Assembly: GCA_020638295.1 (NCBI GenBank)
Contig: JACKIU010000003.1
Location: forward strand, 200,905-264,904
DNA: 64,000 nt
Direction of reading: 5' to 3'
Source of the DNA: Rhodospirillales bacterium
GTDB taxonomy: Bacteria > Pseudomonadota > Alphaproteobacteria > Micavibrionales > Micavibrionaceae
The translations under genes were made by a program, and so were the position numbers. Shown piece after piece: positions 43,561 to 52,085 of the stretch (positions within the stretch are counted from its first letter, which is position 1; each line of letters begins with the position of its first letter). The notes below the pieces were generated by a model. It saw only the letters and a program-made list of their open reading frames with translations. It made no database searches and was not told the origin of the DNA.

Positions 43561-45423
43561 ATGGATGGTGAGGCGAAACATTCTTTGTGGCTCTTTTTTC
43601 TCACCGTTCCGCTTGTTTTGGGCAGTTTTGCTGCGGGGATGTTTTTCCGCGGCACTGATAATATCCTGATCCTTCCCCATATTGCCTGTATGATCGGTTT
43701 TGCTGTCATCGCGTTTTATCGTAGTCCGGGGCAGGGCTGGGCTTTGCCGCGCGGACCTGTGATTTTGGCGATATTGGCGTATTGGCTTTATGTCGTACTC
43801 AGTATTAGCTGGTCGACGAATCCCTATAACAGCACGTTATTCGCGATTATATTTTCGGTTTTGCCGTTTATGTTTTTTGCTTTGGTGATGGCGCCGGAGC
43901 CGTATAAGTGGCTGCAGGTGCATATGGGGGCTTTGGCCGTCGGGATTGCGGCGGTTTCGGTCTGGGCCGGTGTGCAGTTTTTTGTGCTTGAGCCCGGTCG
44001 GCGCGTGCATCATCCGATGCTGAATCCGAATAATCTGGCGGTGGTGTTTAACATGGCGATGTTTCCGGCGCTGGCCTTGTATTTGTGCGCACGCGAGCGG
44101 CTGTACATGATTGTCGGTTTTGTGCTGTCGGCGCTGTTTCTGTTTGCCATGCTGACCACGCAGAGCCGGGGGGGGCTGATTGCTTTTCTGATTGTGCTGG
44201 TACCGTTTTTGATTTTTATACGCGGGCAGGCGGGGATGAACTGGCGGCGGCTTTTGGTGCTGGTTGTCATGTGTGTATCGCTTTTTGCGATCGTGCATAA
44301 TTTTAGCACAAAATCTTTTGGTGGTTCGGTGATGGAGGTCGTTGCCCCGCAATCTGGAGTGGCGTCAAAAACGGTTACGGAGCGCCAGTTGATCTGGGCA
44401 TCGACATGGGATTTGATTCAGGATCATTTTTGGGGCGGGACGGGCCTTGGCACGTTTACCTATTACTACCCGCGTTATCGGCATTCGAAAGATTACAGCG
44501 ATGGATATTTCGCCCATATGGACCCGTTGCAATTCTGGGCCGAGATGGGGGTGTTGGCGCCGATCCTGTTTTATCTGATTTTGGTTTTGGTTTTGATCCG
44601 AACGATCCGCGCGACGCGCGCCTCTACGCCTTGTTCGCCGGAGCGCGCATGGATGTATGCGTGTTTTTGCGGGTTGTTGGCTTTGACCGGGCATGCGCAT
44701 ATCAGCTTTCACCTTTACATGCCGATTAATTTGTTCTTGGCGGCGTTTTTGCTGGCAGGGTGGTTTATTGCGAGCGAGTTTGCGCTGAATTGTCCGCGTT
44801 CAGAGCTGTTGCCGGTTCATGAGGGCAAAAAAACATTGCTCTATGCGGCGATGCTCGTCTTTGTTCTGGCGCCTTTGGGATGGATGGTCACAGCCACCGC
44901 CGGTGTGCATTATCTCAATCAGGTTGAGCGTTTTATGCAGGCCGGGAAAGTGGATGAAGCAAGCCGCGCGTTGGAGCAGGCAAGGCGGTTTGCGCGTACG
45001 AATTACTCATCGCTGTATGATGTGGAGGCGAAGTACCGGCTGCATCTGTTGAATACACGCCGCGGGCAAATGTCACCGGATGAGCGGCGCAGGATTTATG
45101 AAGAGGCGCAGAGCAATATTGATCAAGCGATCACGCTGAATCCGGGGTTTGTGAATTTGCTCAATCGTAAGGCGTTGATCTATTTTGCTGGCATTCCGGA
45201 TCTTGAACCGCAGGGACGGGAGAAAGCCCAGGAGTTACTGGAAAAGGCCCTAGCGGGCAACCCCATTTTGCTCGATGCACGGATAGGGTTGGCGCATGTT
45301 CATTACATGAATGGTGATAAGAAAAAAGCACTGGCGGTGATGCAGGACCTATATAATTATCCGGTGCCCAAGACATTCACGGCCGAGCAATATCAGGCGA
45401 TTGTGAAGAAATTTAAAGAATAA
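43561..45423 (+). CDS. O-antigen ligase-like membrane protein with C-terminal TPR-like region
   Basis: 620 residues. About 11-12 hydrophobic helices are followed by the ligase loop: TTQSRGGLIAFLIVLVP, GGTGLGTFTYYYPRYR and HMDPLQFWAEMGVLAPI. The C-terminal part (about 455-620) has helical repeats (ALEQARRFARTNYSSLYDVE, AITLNPGFVNLLNRKALIYF). It is a clear paralogue of 22811-24778 in layout and motifs. Likely a periplasmic glycan ligase, polymerase or protein O-glycosylase. It lies 26 bases after gapR and converges with acs. Confidence 0.82.
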   Translation: MDGEAKHSLWLFFLTVPLVLGSFAAGMFFRGTDNILILPHIACMIGFAVIAFYRSPGQGWALPRGPVILAILAYWLYVVLSISWSTNPYNSTLFAIIFSVLPFMFFALVMAPEPYKWLQVHMGALAVGIAAVSVWAGVQFFVLEPGRRVHHPMLNPNNLAVVFNMAMFPALALYLCARERLYMIVGFVLSALFLFAMLTTQSRGGLIAFLIVLVPFLIFIRGQAGMNWRRLLVLVVMCVSLFAIVHNFSTKSFGGSVMEVVAPQSGVASKTVTERQLIWASTWDLIQDHFWGGTGLGTFTYYYPRYRHSKDYSDGYFAHMDPLQFWAEMGVLAPILFYLILVLVLIRTIRATRASTPCSPERAWMYACFCGLLALTGHAHISFHLYMPINLFLAAFLLAGWFIASEFALNCPRSELLPVHEGKKTLLYAAMLVFVLAPLGWMVTATAGVHYLNQVERFMQAGKVDEASRALEQARRFARTNYSSLYDVEAKYRLHLLNTRRGQMSPDERRRIYEEAQSNIDQAITLNPGFVNLLNRKALIYFAGIPDLEPQGREKAQELLEKALAGNPILLDARIGLAHVHYMNGDKKKALAVMQDLYNYPVPKTFTAEQYQAIVKKFKE

Positions 45424-45426
45424 TCA

Positions 45427-47352
45427 CTATGCCTTTTGACGGTTTTTGATGAGGTCTTCAACCACCGCTGGGTCGGCGAGGGTTGAGGTGTCGCCGATAT
45501 GGTCTTCTTCGTGTGTGGCGATTTTGCGCAAAATGCGGCGCATGATTTTGCCGGAGCGAGTTTTGGGCAGGCCCGGCGCCCACTGGATGATATCCGGTGT
45601 GGCTATGGGTCCGATTTCGGCGCGGACCGTCTGAATGACAGCATTTTTGATTTCATCGCTGGGCTGCTTGCCTGCGGCCAGAGTGACAAAGGCATAAATG
45701 CCTGTGCCTTTGATCTCGTGCGGGTAGCCAATGACGGCACTTTCGGCGACATCAGGGTGTTCGTTGATCGCGTTTTCAATTTCGGCGGTGCCGAGGCGGT
45801 GGCCGGAAACGTTAATCACATCATCGACGCGCCCGGTGATGCGGTAATCTCCATCCTTATCGCGCCGTGCGCCATCACCGGTGAAATATTTACCCGGGAA
45901 GGCGGTGAAGTAGGTCTGGATGAAGCGTTCATGGTCGCCGTAAAGCGTACGCATCTGGCCGGGCCAGCTATCGAGGATGACGAAATTGCCTTCGGCCTCA
46001 CCGTCCAAGATTTTACCGTCGTGATCGACAAGGGCCGGTTTGACGCCGAAGAAGGGTTTTTGCGCAAAGCCGGGTTTGAGTGTATGGCAGGGCAGCGGCG
46101 TAATCATAAAACCGCCGGTTTCGGTTTGCCACCACGTGTCGATGATCGGGCAGCGCTCCTCGCCTATCGTCTTGTAATACCACATCCAGGCTTCGTGATT
46201 GATCGGTTCGCCGACGGTGCCGAGAATGCGCAAGGATTTGCGCGAGGTTTTTTTGACCGGCGCTTCGCCTTCGCGCAGCAAGGCGCGGATCGCGGTGGGG
46301 GCGGTGTAGAAAATATTGACGTTGTGTTTGTCGATGACTTGCCAGAAGCGCGACCAGTCGGGGTAATTCGGTACGCCTTCGAAAACGAGGCTGGTTGCGC
46401 CATTGGCGAGTGGGCCGTAGACGATATAAGAATGCCCGGTGACCCAGCCAACATCGGCGGTGCACCAGTAAATTTCACCCGGTTTATAGTCAAAGGCGAC
46501 TTCGTGGGTGAGTGAGGCCCAGACCATATAGCCGCCGGTGGTGTGCAACACGCCCTTGGGTTTGCCGGTGGAGCCGGAGGTATAAAGGATGAAGAGCGGG
46601 TCTTCGGCATGCATGATTTCGCAGGGGCATTCATTGGACTGGTCGTCGACGATTTCATGCCACCAGACATCCCGGGTTTCGTTCCAACTGATCTCGCCGT
46701 CGCGATGTTCGAGGACAAGGACCTTTTCGATTTTCGTGTTCTGAACGGCTTCATCGACATTGTTTTTAAGCGGGATTTTTTTGCCGCCGCGTACGCCTTC
46801 ATCGGCGGTGATGATGAGCCGTGCATCGCAGTCAACAATGCGGTCATGGAGCGCCTGGGCGGAAAAGCCGCCGAAAACGACGGAGTGCACTGCGCCGATG
46901 CGGGCGCAGGCGAGCATGGCGTAGACGGCTTCCAGCACCATCGGCATATAAATAATAACACGGTCGCCTTTTTCTACGCCGAGTTGTTTTAGTGCGTTGG
47001 ACAGGCGGGATACTTCTTTGAGTAATTCGCCGTAGGTGACTTTGTTGTCGAGATCGGGTTCATCACTTTCCCAAATCAGGGCCACGTCGTTTTCTTTTTC
47101 CGGCAGGTGGCGGTCGATACAGTTGAAACACGCGTTGAGCTGTCCGTCTTCATACCATTTGATCGAGACATTGTCTTCGAAAGAGGCGTTCTTGATGACG
47201 GTGGGGCGTTTGAACCAGTCGAGGCGTTTTGCCTGCACAGCCCAGAAGATTTCAGGTTGCTCGATCGATCCTTTATACATGGCTTCGTACTGGTCTTCGG
47301 ATATGCGTATGTTGTTCAGGATGTCTGCGGATGGTTTGAAAGTCTCGGTCAT
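45427..47352 (-). CDS. acs: acetyl-CoA synthetase
   Basis: 641 residues, close to the 652 of E. coli Acs. It shows the AMP-binding motif YTSGSTGKPKGVLHTTGG, the WWQTETGGFMITPLP site with the acetate-pocket tryptophan, DGEAEGNFVI, TGDGARRDKDGDYRITGR and the acetylation-controlled lysine in PKTRSGKIMRRILRK. It makes acetyl-CoA from acetate, ATP and CoA. Its start overlaps the end of the EamA gene by 4 bases, so it ends a five-gene minus-strand run. Confidence 0.96.
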   Translation of the reverse strand: MTETFKPSADILNNIRISEDQYEAMYKGSIEQPEIFWAVQAKRLDWFKRPTVIKNASFEDNVSIKWYEDGQLNACFNCIDRHLPEKENDVALIWESDEPDLDNKVTYGELLKEVSRLSNALKQLGVEKGDRVIIYMPMVLEAVYAMLACARIGAVHSVVFGGFSAQALHDRIVDCDARLIITADEGVRGGKKIPLKNNVDEAVQNTKIEKVLVLEHRDGEISWNETRDVWWHEIVDDQSNECPCEIMHAEDPLFILYTSGSTGKPKGVLHTTGGYMVWASLTHEVAFDYKPGEIYWCTADVGWVTGHSYIVYGPLANGATSLVFEGVPNYPDWSRFWQVIDKHNVNIFYTAPTAIRALLREGEAPVKKTSRKSLRILGTVGEPINHEAWMWYYKTIGEERCPIIDTWWQTETGGFMITPLPCHTLKPGFAQKPFFGVKPALVDHDGKILDGEAEGNFVILDSWPGQMRTLYGDHERFIQTYFTAFPGKYFTGDGARRDKDGDYRITGRVDDVINVSGHRLGTAEIENAINEHPDVAESAVIGYPHEIKGTGIYAFVTLAAGKQPSDEIKNAVIQTVRAEIGPIATPDIIQWAPGLPKTRSGKIMRRILRKIATHEEDHIGDTSTLADPAVVEDLIKNRQKA

Positions 47353-48230
47353 GGTTCAAGTCCTTCCTGCTGCTTTTTTGCGCGTCTGAATGTTACAATC
47401 GTTATGCCGGTTAACGCAATAGCTGCGCCAATGAGTGCGGTGAGGGACAGCGGTTCGTGCAAAATGATAACCCCGAAAATTAGCCCAAAGATGGGTGTCA
47501 GGATTGTAAAGGGTGTCACCAGATAGACCGGGTTGCGTCCCATCAACTGCTTCCAGCAGTAATGAGCGAGCGAGACCAGAGCGACTTGATAAAGCAGAAC
47601 ACCGGCCAGTAAAACATGATGGGCGTTGCGTAAAGTCTCGACATGGTCGCTTTCGAAAATCAGGCTGATTGTGGTGATTATCGGTAGCGGGATGGCAAAG
47701 GCATAGCCGGCCATGGTCGGGAAATTTAGCGTTGTAATATATTTTAGCCGTACAGAACCGATGGCCCAAAATAGCGCTGAACCGAGAAGGCAGATGATGC
47801 CTAACGCATTGATATGGGCGTCTTCGTGGGGTTTGTAGAGGATAATCAATCCGCCAATCAGTGCAATCAGAATGCCTGCCAATGTCTTTAGGCCGAAGCG
47901 TTCATTATAAAAGGCCCAGCCGAGAAGAATTAGAATCGGTATTTCGACCTTCATGATCAGCCCGGCCAGTCCGGCATCGACTTGCGCCAGTCCAGCGAAT
48001 AAGAGCCCCATATGCAGGCCTTGGAACAGCAAGGCGTAGAGTGTGACGTTTTTGAATTCGTCTTTTGTTAAACGCCGGGCGAAGGGCAAGAAAACCAGTG
48101 CGCAGAAAAAGAAGCGTAAAGACAGTAACATGAAAGGAGGAATTTCAAGCGCACCGATACGGATAATAACTAAATGTCCACCCCAGATCAGCGTTACAAA
48201 AAGGGCTAGAATGACATCGTTGATTTTCAT
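47349..48230 (-). CDS. EamA/DMT family transporter
   Basis: 293 residues with about ten helices in two EamA halves (ILALFVTLIWGGHLVIIRIG; later LLGSALFWAIGSVRLKYI). Conserved turns are GLAGLIMKVEIPILILLGW and NPVYLVTPFTILTPIFGLIF. Resembles RhtA/YdcZ-type amino acid or metabolite exporters; substrate unknown. It lies between the EVE gene (adjacent stop and start) and acs (4-base overlap), which suggests one transcript. Confidence 0.87.
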   Translation of the reverse strand: MKINDVILALFVTLIWGGHLVIIRIGALEIPPFMLLSLRFFFCALVFLPFARRLTKDEFKNVTLYALLFQGLHMGLLFAGLAQVDAGLAGLIMKVEIPILILLGWAFYNERFGLKTLAGILIALIGGLIILYKPHEDAHINALGIICLLGSALFWAIGSVRLKYITTLNFPTMAGYAFAIPLPIITTISLIFESDHVETLRNAHHVLLAGVLLYQVALVSLAHYCWKQLMGRNPVYLVTPFTILTPIFGLIFGVIILHEPLSLTALIGAAIALTGITIVTFRRAKKQQEGLEP

Positions 48231-48650
48231 TTAAACTTCAGCTAGTTCGCAGATGTGGTTCCATTCGGTTTTGGTCACGGGGGAAACCGACAGGCGGGAT
48301 TGTTTGATGAGGGCCATATCCTGTAATGCCGGGTCGGCCTTGATTTGGGCCAGCGTGACCGGGTTTTTTAAAGGTTTCACAGGCTTGACGTCGACGGTGA
48401 CGAACCCGCCGGTTTCGTTTTTTGTCGGATCGGGGTCGGTGTAGGCTTCGCTGGTGACTTCCAGAATACCGACAATTTCCTTACCCTCATTGGAATGGTA
48501 GAAAAAACCTTTGTCGCCCGGTTTCATGGCGGCGAGGTTGTTGCGGGCCTGAAAATTGCGGACACGTTTTTCCCATCTTCCTTCGCCTTTTTTGCATTGG
48601 TCGTTCCAAGAGAATTTGTAAGGCTCCGATTTTAAAAGCCAATAGGCCAT
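48231..48650 (-). CDS. EVE (PUA-like) domain protein
   Basis: 139 residues, a single EVE domain: MAYWLLKSEPYKFSWNDQ, NFQARNNLAAMKPGDKGFFY, then HSNEGKEIVGILEV and AYTDPDPT. EVE domains bind modified bases in DNA or RNA; the aromatic cage residues (WLLKSEP, RNFQARN, FFYHS) are present. Often found next to tsaD and gpsA in alphaproteobacteria, as here. Its modified-base target is not known from sequence. Confidence 0.92.
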   Translation of the reverse strand: MAYWLLKSEPYKFSWNDQCKKGEGRWEKRVRNFQARNNLAAMKPGDKGFFYHSNEGKEIVGILEVTSEAYTDPDPTKNETGGFVTVDVKPVKPLKNPVTLAQIKADPALQDMALIKQSRLSVSPVTKTEWNHICELAEV

Positions 48651-48661
48651 TTTATTTTTCC

Positions 48662-49654
48662 TTATTTCAACGGGCGGGTGAGCATGTTCTCAATGGCCTG
48701 GTCAACGGGAAGGTCTTCATGCAGGCATTGGTAAACGGTCTGCGTGATCGGCATTTCGACGCCGTATTTCTCGGCCAGATTAAGCGCCGCGCGTGCGGTG
48801 TGGACCCCTTCGGTGACGGCGTTGCGCTGTGAGAGGATTTCTTGCATGGTTTTGCCTTCACCCAGAGCGGCGCCGAGGGAGAAGTTGCGTGATTGCATCG
48901 AGGATGCGGTGAGCATCAGATCGCCGATGCCGCACAGGCCCATCAGCGTATCTTCTTTGGCGCCCATAGCTTTGGCGAGACGGGCGATTTCAGCAACGCC
49001 GCGGGTGAGTAGCGCGGCGCGCGCGCTTTCTCCCAGTTTGCGGCCATACACAACACCGCAGGCAATAGCGATGACGTTCTTAAGGGCGCCGCCGATTTGT
49101 ACACCGATGATGTCGTCAGAGACGTACGGGCGGAAGCCTTTAACGCCGAGGGCGTCCTGAAGGGTTTTTCCGGTTTGGTCATCGGAGACGCCGATCGTGG
49201 CGGCAGCGGGGAGTCCGGCGGCGATTTCACTGGCGAAGGTCGGGCCGGTGAGCACGGCGATTTTAGTATCGGGAATGATTTGTTTACAGACTTCAGAGAG
49301 GAGTAGGCCGGTGTTGAGCTCAATGCCTTTCGAGCACAGCACAAGAATGGTTTCGGGTCTGAGATCGTTTTTAATGGTCTCCAGCGTGGTGCGCAGATGC
49401 TGGGCCGGGGTGACCATCAGGACGATATCGCGCTTGATCGCTTCGGTGAGATTGCCAGTCGCGCGCAGGGTCTCAGAAAGCGGAATATTGGGCAGGAAAA
49501 CTGTGTTTTCGTGGCGTTCGTTGATCGCGGTGACGACTTCGGGCTCACGGGCCCAGATCAGGACATCACACCCGCCTTTACTGAACATTTGCGCAAGGGC
49601 CGTGCCCCAGGCTCCAGCGCCGATGACGCCTATTTTTTGATGTTTTTTAGTCAT
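48662..49654 (-). CDS. gpsA: glycerol-3-phosphate dehydrogenase [NAD(P)+]
   Basis: 330 residues. The N-terminal Rossmann motif is GVIGAGAWGTALAQM. Then come NIPLSETL, the LCSKGIELNTGLLLSEV segment, AVLTGPTFASEIAAGLPAA and the catalytic lysine in IGGALKNVIAIACGV. It reduces dihydroxyacetone phosphate to glycerol-3-phosphate for phospholipid synthesis. It lies between tsaD and the EVE gene. Confidence 0.96.
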   Translation of the reverse strand: MTKKHQKIGVIGAGAWGTALAQMFSKGGCDVLIWAREPEVVTAINERHENTVFLPNIPLSETLRATGNLTEAIKRDIVLMVTPAQHLRTTLETIKNDLRPETILVLCSKGIELNTGLLLSEVCKQIIPDTKIAVLTGPTFASEIAAGLPAAATIGVSDDQTGKTLQDALGVKGFRPYVSDDIIGVQIGGALKNVIAIACGVVYGRKLGESARAALLTRGVAEIARLAKAMGAKEDTLMGLCGIGDLMLTASSMQSRNFSLGAALGEGKTMQEILSQRNAVTEGVHTARAALNLAEKYGVEMPITQTVYQCLHEDLPVDQAIENMLTRPLK

Positions 49655-49738
49655 GCGCTTAATCTAAGCTATTTGCCTGAATTTCAAAGTGAAAAATTTT
49701 AAACGCGAAGATTCGAAGTTATGTACGAAGGCATGGGG

Positions 49739-49759
49739 GACACAATGAATCATTGTGTC
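49739..49759. repeat. perfect 10-bp palindrome over the tsaD stop codon
   Basis: GACACAATGA (49739-49748), a single A, then TCATTGTGTC (49750-49759). The right arm includes the last bases and stop codon of tsaD. No T-run follows on the minus strand, so it is not a standard terminator. It may be a protein site or part of a repeat. Confidence 0.6.
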
Positions 49760-50814
49760 TCCGTTGTTTCATAAGGCTGATCAAGAGGCCAGCGGGGGCG
49801 GGCTTTGAAATCGAGGCTGTCGCTCAAGCCCTTTTGCAGGCGCTCTAATCCGGCCCAGGCGATCATAGCGGCGTTGTCGCCGCATAGAGAAACCGGTGGG
49901 GCATAGGCGCGCATGGCGTGGTCTTCGCACAGGCTTTCGAGGCGTTGACGGATGGCCATGTTCGCCGCGACGCCACCGGAAACGACAAGTGTTGGGGCGG
50001 CTGGATTATATTCGACTTTGAAACGTTCGATGGCGCGTTTGCAGCGATCGGCGATGATTTCGGCGACAGTGAGCTGGAACGCGCAGGCGAGATCGGCAAT
50101 GTCGGCGCGTTGCAGATATCCTTCGGGCAGGGCTTCGACGGCCAGACGTACGGCGGTTTTGAGACCGGAGAAAGAGAAATCTAACTCTTTGCGGCCTTTC
50201 ATCGGGCTGGGCAGGGCGAAGCGTTTAAGGGCGGCGGACGGGTCTTTGCATTCGGCAGCGATTTTCTGGATTTCAGGGCCGCCAGGGTAGCGCAAGCCCA
50301 TCAGCTTGGCGGATTTGTCGAAACATTCTCCGGCAGCATCGTCGAGTGTTGTGCCCCAGAGTTTGTACGTGCCGACATCTTCGGCGACGAGAATTTGCGT
50401 GTGGCCGCCGGAAACAAGCAGGAGCAGGTAGGGAAATTGAATATCATCGGTTAGGCGCGGGGTGAGGGCGTGGCCTTCGAGATGGTTGACGGCGATGAAG
50501 GGCAGATTTTGGCTGGCGGCGATGGCTTTTCCGGCGATCATGCCGACCATCACACCCCCAATCAGGCCGGGGCCGCAAGTGGCGGCGACGCCGTCAAGAT
50601 CTTTGAACGATAGCTTGGCATCGTCCATGGCGGCTTTGATCAATGTATGGAGATGATCGATATGGGCGCGGGCGGCGATTTCCGGGACAACACCGCCAAA
50701 GGCCCGATGTTCTTTGAGCTGGGACAGGACGATATTGGCGAGGATGTCGCCTTTTTCGTTCACAATGGCGGCGGCGGTTTCATCGCAGCTTGTTTCGATG
50801 CCGAGGATATACAT
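49750..50814 (-). CDS. tsaD: tRNA threonylcarbamoyladenosine transferase TsaD
   Basis: 354 residues. It starts MYILGIETSCDETAAAIVNE, with the metal-binding HIDHLHTLI and NHLEGHALTPRL histidines, the VSGGHTQILVAED motif and LVVSGGVAANMAIRQRL. It transfers threonylcarbamoyl to A37 of ANN-reading tRNAs, together with TsaB and TsaE. First gene of the tsaD-gpsA-EVE-EamA-acs run. Confidence 0.97.
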   Translation of the reverse strand: MYILGIETSCDETAAAIVNEKGDILANIVLSQLKEHRAFGGVVPEIAARAHIDHLHTLIKAAMDDAKLSFKDLDGVAATCGPGLIGGVMVGMIAGKAIAASQNLPFIAVNHLEGHALTPRLTDDIQFPYLLLLVSGGHTQILVAEDVGTYKLWGTTLDDAAGECFDKSAKLMGLRYPGGPEIQKIAAECKDPSAALKRFALPSPMKGRKELDFSFSGLKTAVRLAVEALPEGYLQRADIADLACAFQLTVAEIIADRCKRAIERFKVEYNPAAPTLVVSGGVAANMAIRQRLESLCEDHAMRAYAPPVSLCGDNAAMIAWAGLERLQKGLSDSLDFKARPRWPLDQPYETTETQ

Positions 50815-50891
50815 GCACTAGGTTTTAACGCGAAGACGCGAAGACGCGAAGTGTTTTTTGGTTGTGTTGTCTATGAGCACCTCTTGATTTT

Positions 50892-50991
50892 GTCATTGCG
50901 AGCCGCTGAAAGCGGCGCGGCAATCCAGAATCTTGAAGTTTCCGTTGTTTTTTCTGGATTGCTTCGGTCTCTGCGCTTCCTCGCAATGACG
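50892..50991. repeat. dispersed inverted-repeat element upstream of hemC
   Basis: Begins GTCATTGCGAGCCGC and ends CCTCGCAATGACG, with inner GGCAATCCAGAA / TTCTGGATTGC. It lies in the divergent tsaD-hemC interval. A short tandem motif, GCGAAGAC repeated about three times (50829-50851), lies beside it. Confidence 0.85.
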
Positions 50992-51083
50992 TATTTGAGT
51001 GAGGGGATGCGTTAATTGTGCTTGTTCCGAAAATTTAAAAATCTCTGTGTACTCCGTGTGCTTCGTGTTTTAAAAAAGATGGC

Positions 51084-52085
51084 ATGAAAAAGCAGATCAA
51101 AATAGGGACGCGGGGGTCGCCGTTGGCGATGGCGCAGACACGTACGGTGCAAGCGAAGCTGGCCGAAGTCCATCCGGATTTGGAAACCGAGATTGTGGTG
51201 ATTCAAACCTCAGGCGATTGGAGTCCTGCGGATGGCGAGGTGCGGTTATCGGCGGCAGAGGGCGGCAAGGGACTATTTGCCAAAGAGATCGAGCAGGCGT
51301 TGCTGGAAGGCCGCATTGATGCGGCGGTGCATTCGATGAAAGATATGGATTCAACTCTGCCCGAGGGGCTGGTGGTGGAGCATATGCTGGTGCGGGAAGA
51401 TCCGCGTGACGCTCTATTATTTTCACATAAAATAAAAGATTTGGCTAATTATAGCCGATTAAAAAATGAAGGATTGGCGGTATTGCCGCAGGCTGCTGTC
51501 GTGGGCAGTGCCAGTGTGCGGCGTGGGGCGTTTTTGCTTTCGCAGCGATCTGATCTTAAGATTGTGCCGTTTCGCGGTAATGTGCAGACGCGGATCGATA
51601 AATTGCGTGGGCCAGAAAATGATGGGTCGATTGACTGTACGCTTTTGGCGATGGCGGGGATGAACCGGTTAGGGATTGCGCATGAAGCCGATATTGTGCT
51701 GGGTCCTGAGGTGATGTTGCCGGCCGCGGCGCAGGGTGCGGTCGGGATTGAGGTGCGGGCGTCCGATGAGGATGTTTTGTCCATTTTTAGCCATATTTCT
51801 GATTGTAATACAGTGATTTGCGTAAAAGCGGAGCGGGAAGTTTTGCGGATTTTGGACGGGTCTTGTCATACGCCGATCGGGGTGTATGGGGTGCTGGATG
51901 ATGGTGAATTGTGGTTGCGGGCCGGGGTGATTTCGCTGGATGGAACGCAGCGTTTTGACGATGAAATTCGCGGCGCCGTGCAGACGGTTGAAGAAGGGCA
52001 ATCGCTGGGGCGTACGCTTGGCGAGCGTCTAAAACGGCGCGTGCCGCCTGAGATTTTTAATCAAGAGAGCGCTGACGATGGTTGA
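51084..52085 (+). CDS. hemC: hydroxymethylbilane synthase (porphobilinogen deaminase)
   Basis: 333 residues, slightly longer than usual (about 310). It shows IKIGTRGSPLAMAQTRTVQA, the AVHSMKDMDSTLPEG motif with the catalytic Asp-region, then PFRGNVQTRIDKL and the cofactor cysteine in LDGSCHTPIGVYG. It joins four porphobilinogens into hydroxymethylbilane, the substrate of HemD, whose gene overlaps by 8 bases. Confidence 0.96.
   Translation: MKKQIKIGTRGSPLAMAQTRTVQAKLAEVHPDLETEIVVIQTSGDWSPADGEVRLSAAEGGKGLFAKEIEQALLEGRIDAAVHSMKDMDSTLPEGLVVEHMLVREDPRDALLFSHKIKDLANYSRLKNEGLAVLPQAAVVGSASVRRGAFLLSQRSDLKIVPFRGNVQTRIDKLRGPENDGSIDCTLLAMAGMNRLGIAHEADIVLGPEVMLPAAAQGAVGIEVRASDEDVLSIFSHISDCNTVICVKAEREVLRILDGSCHTPIGVYGVLDDGELWLRAGVISLDGTQRFDDEIRGAVQTVEEGQSLGRTLGERLKRRVPPEIFNQESADDG

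Noticed and set aside
45499..46515. 338-codon plus-strand frame opposite acs
   Set aside because: Antisense shadow of a clearly conserved acetyl-CoA synthetase gene, with no ribosome site or family match.
50829..50851. Short GCGAAGAC tandem repeat as a possible CRISPR or origin iteron
   Set aside because: Only about three units in a row with no spacers, no replication gene and no AT-rich unwinding region beside it.
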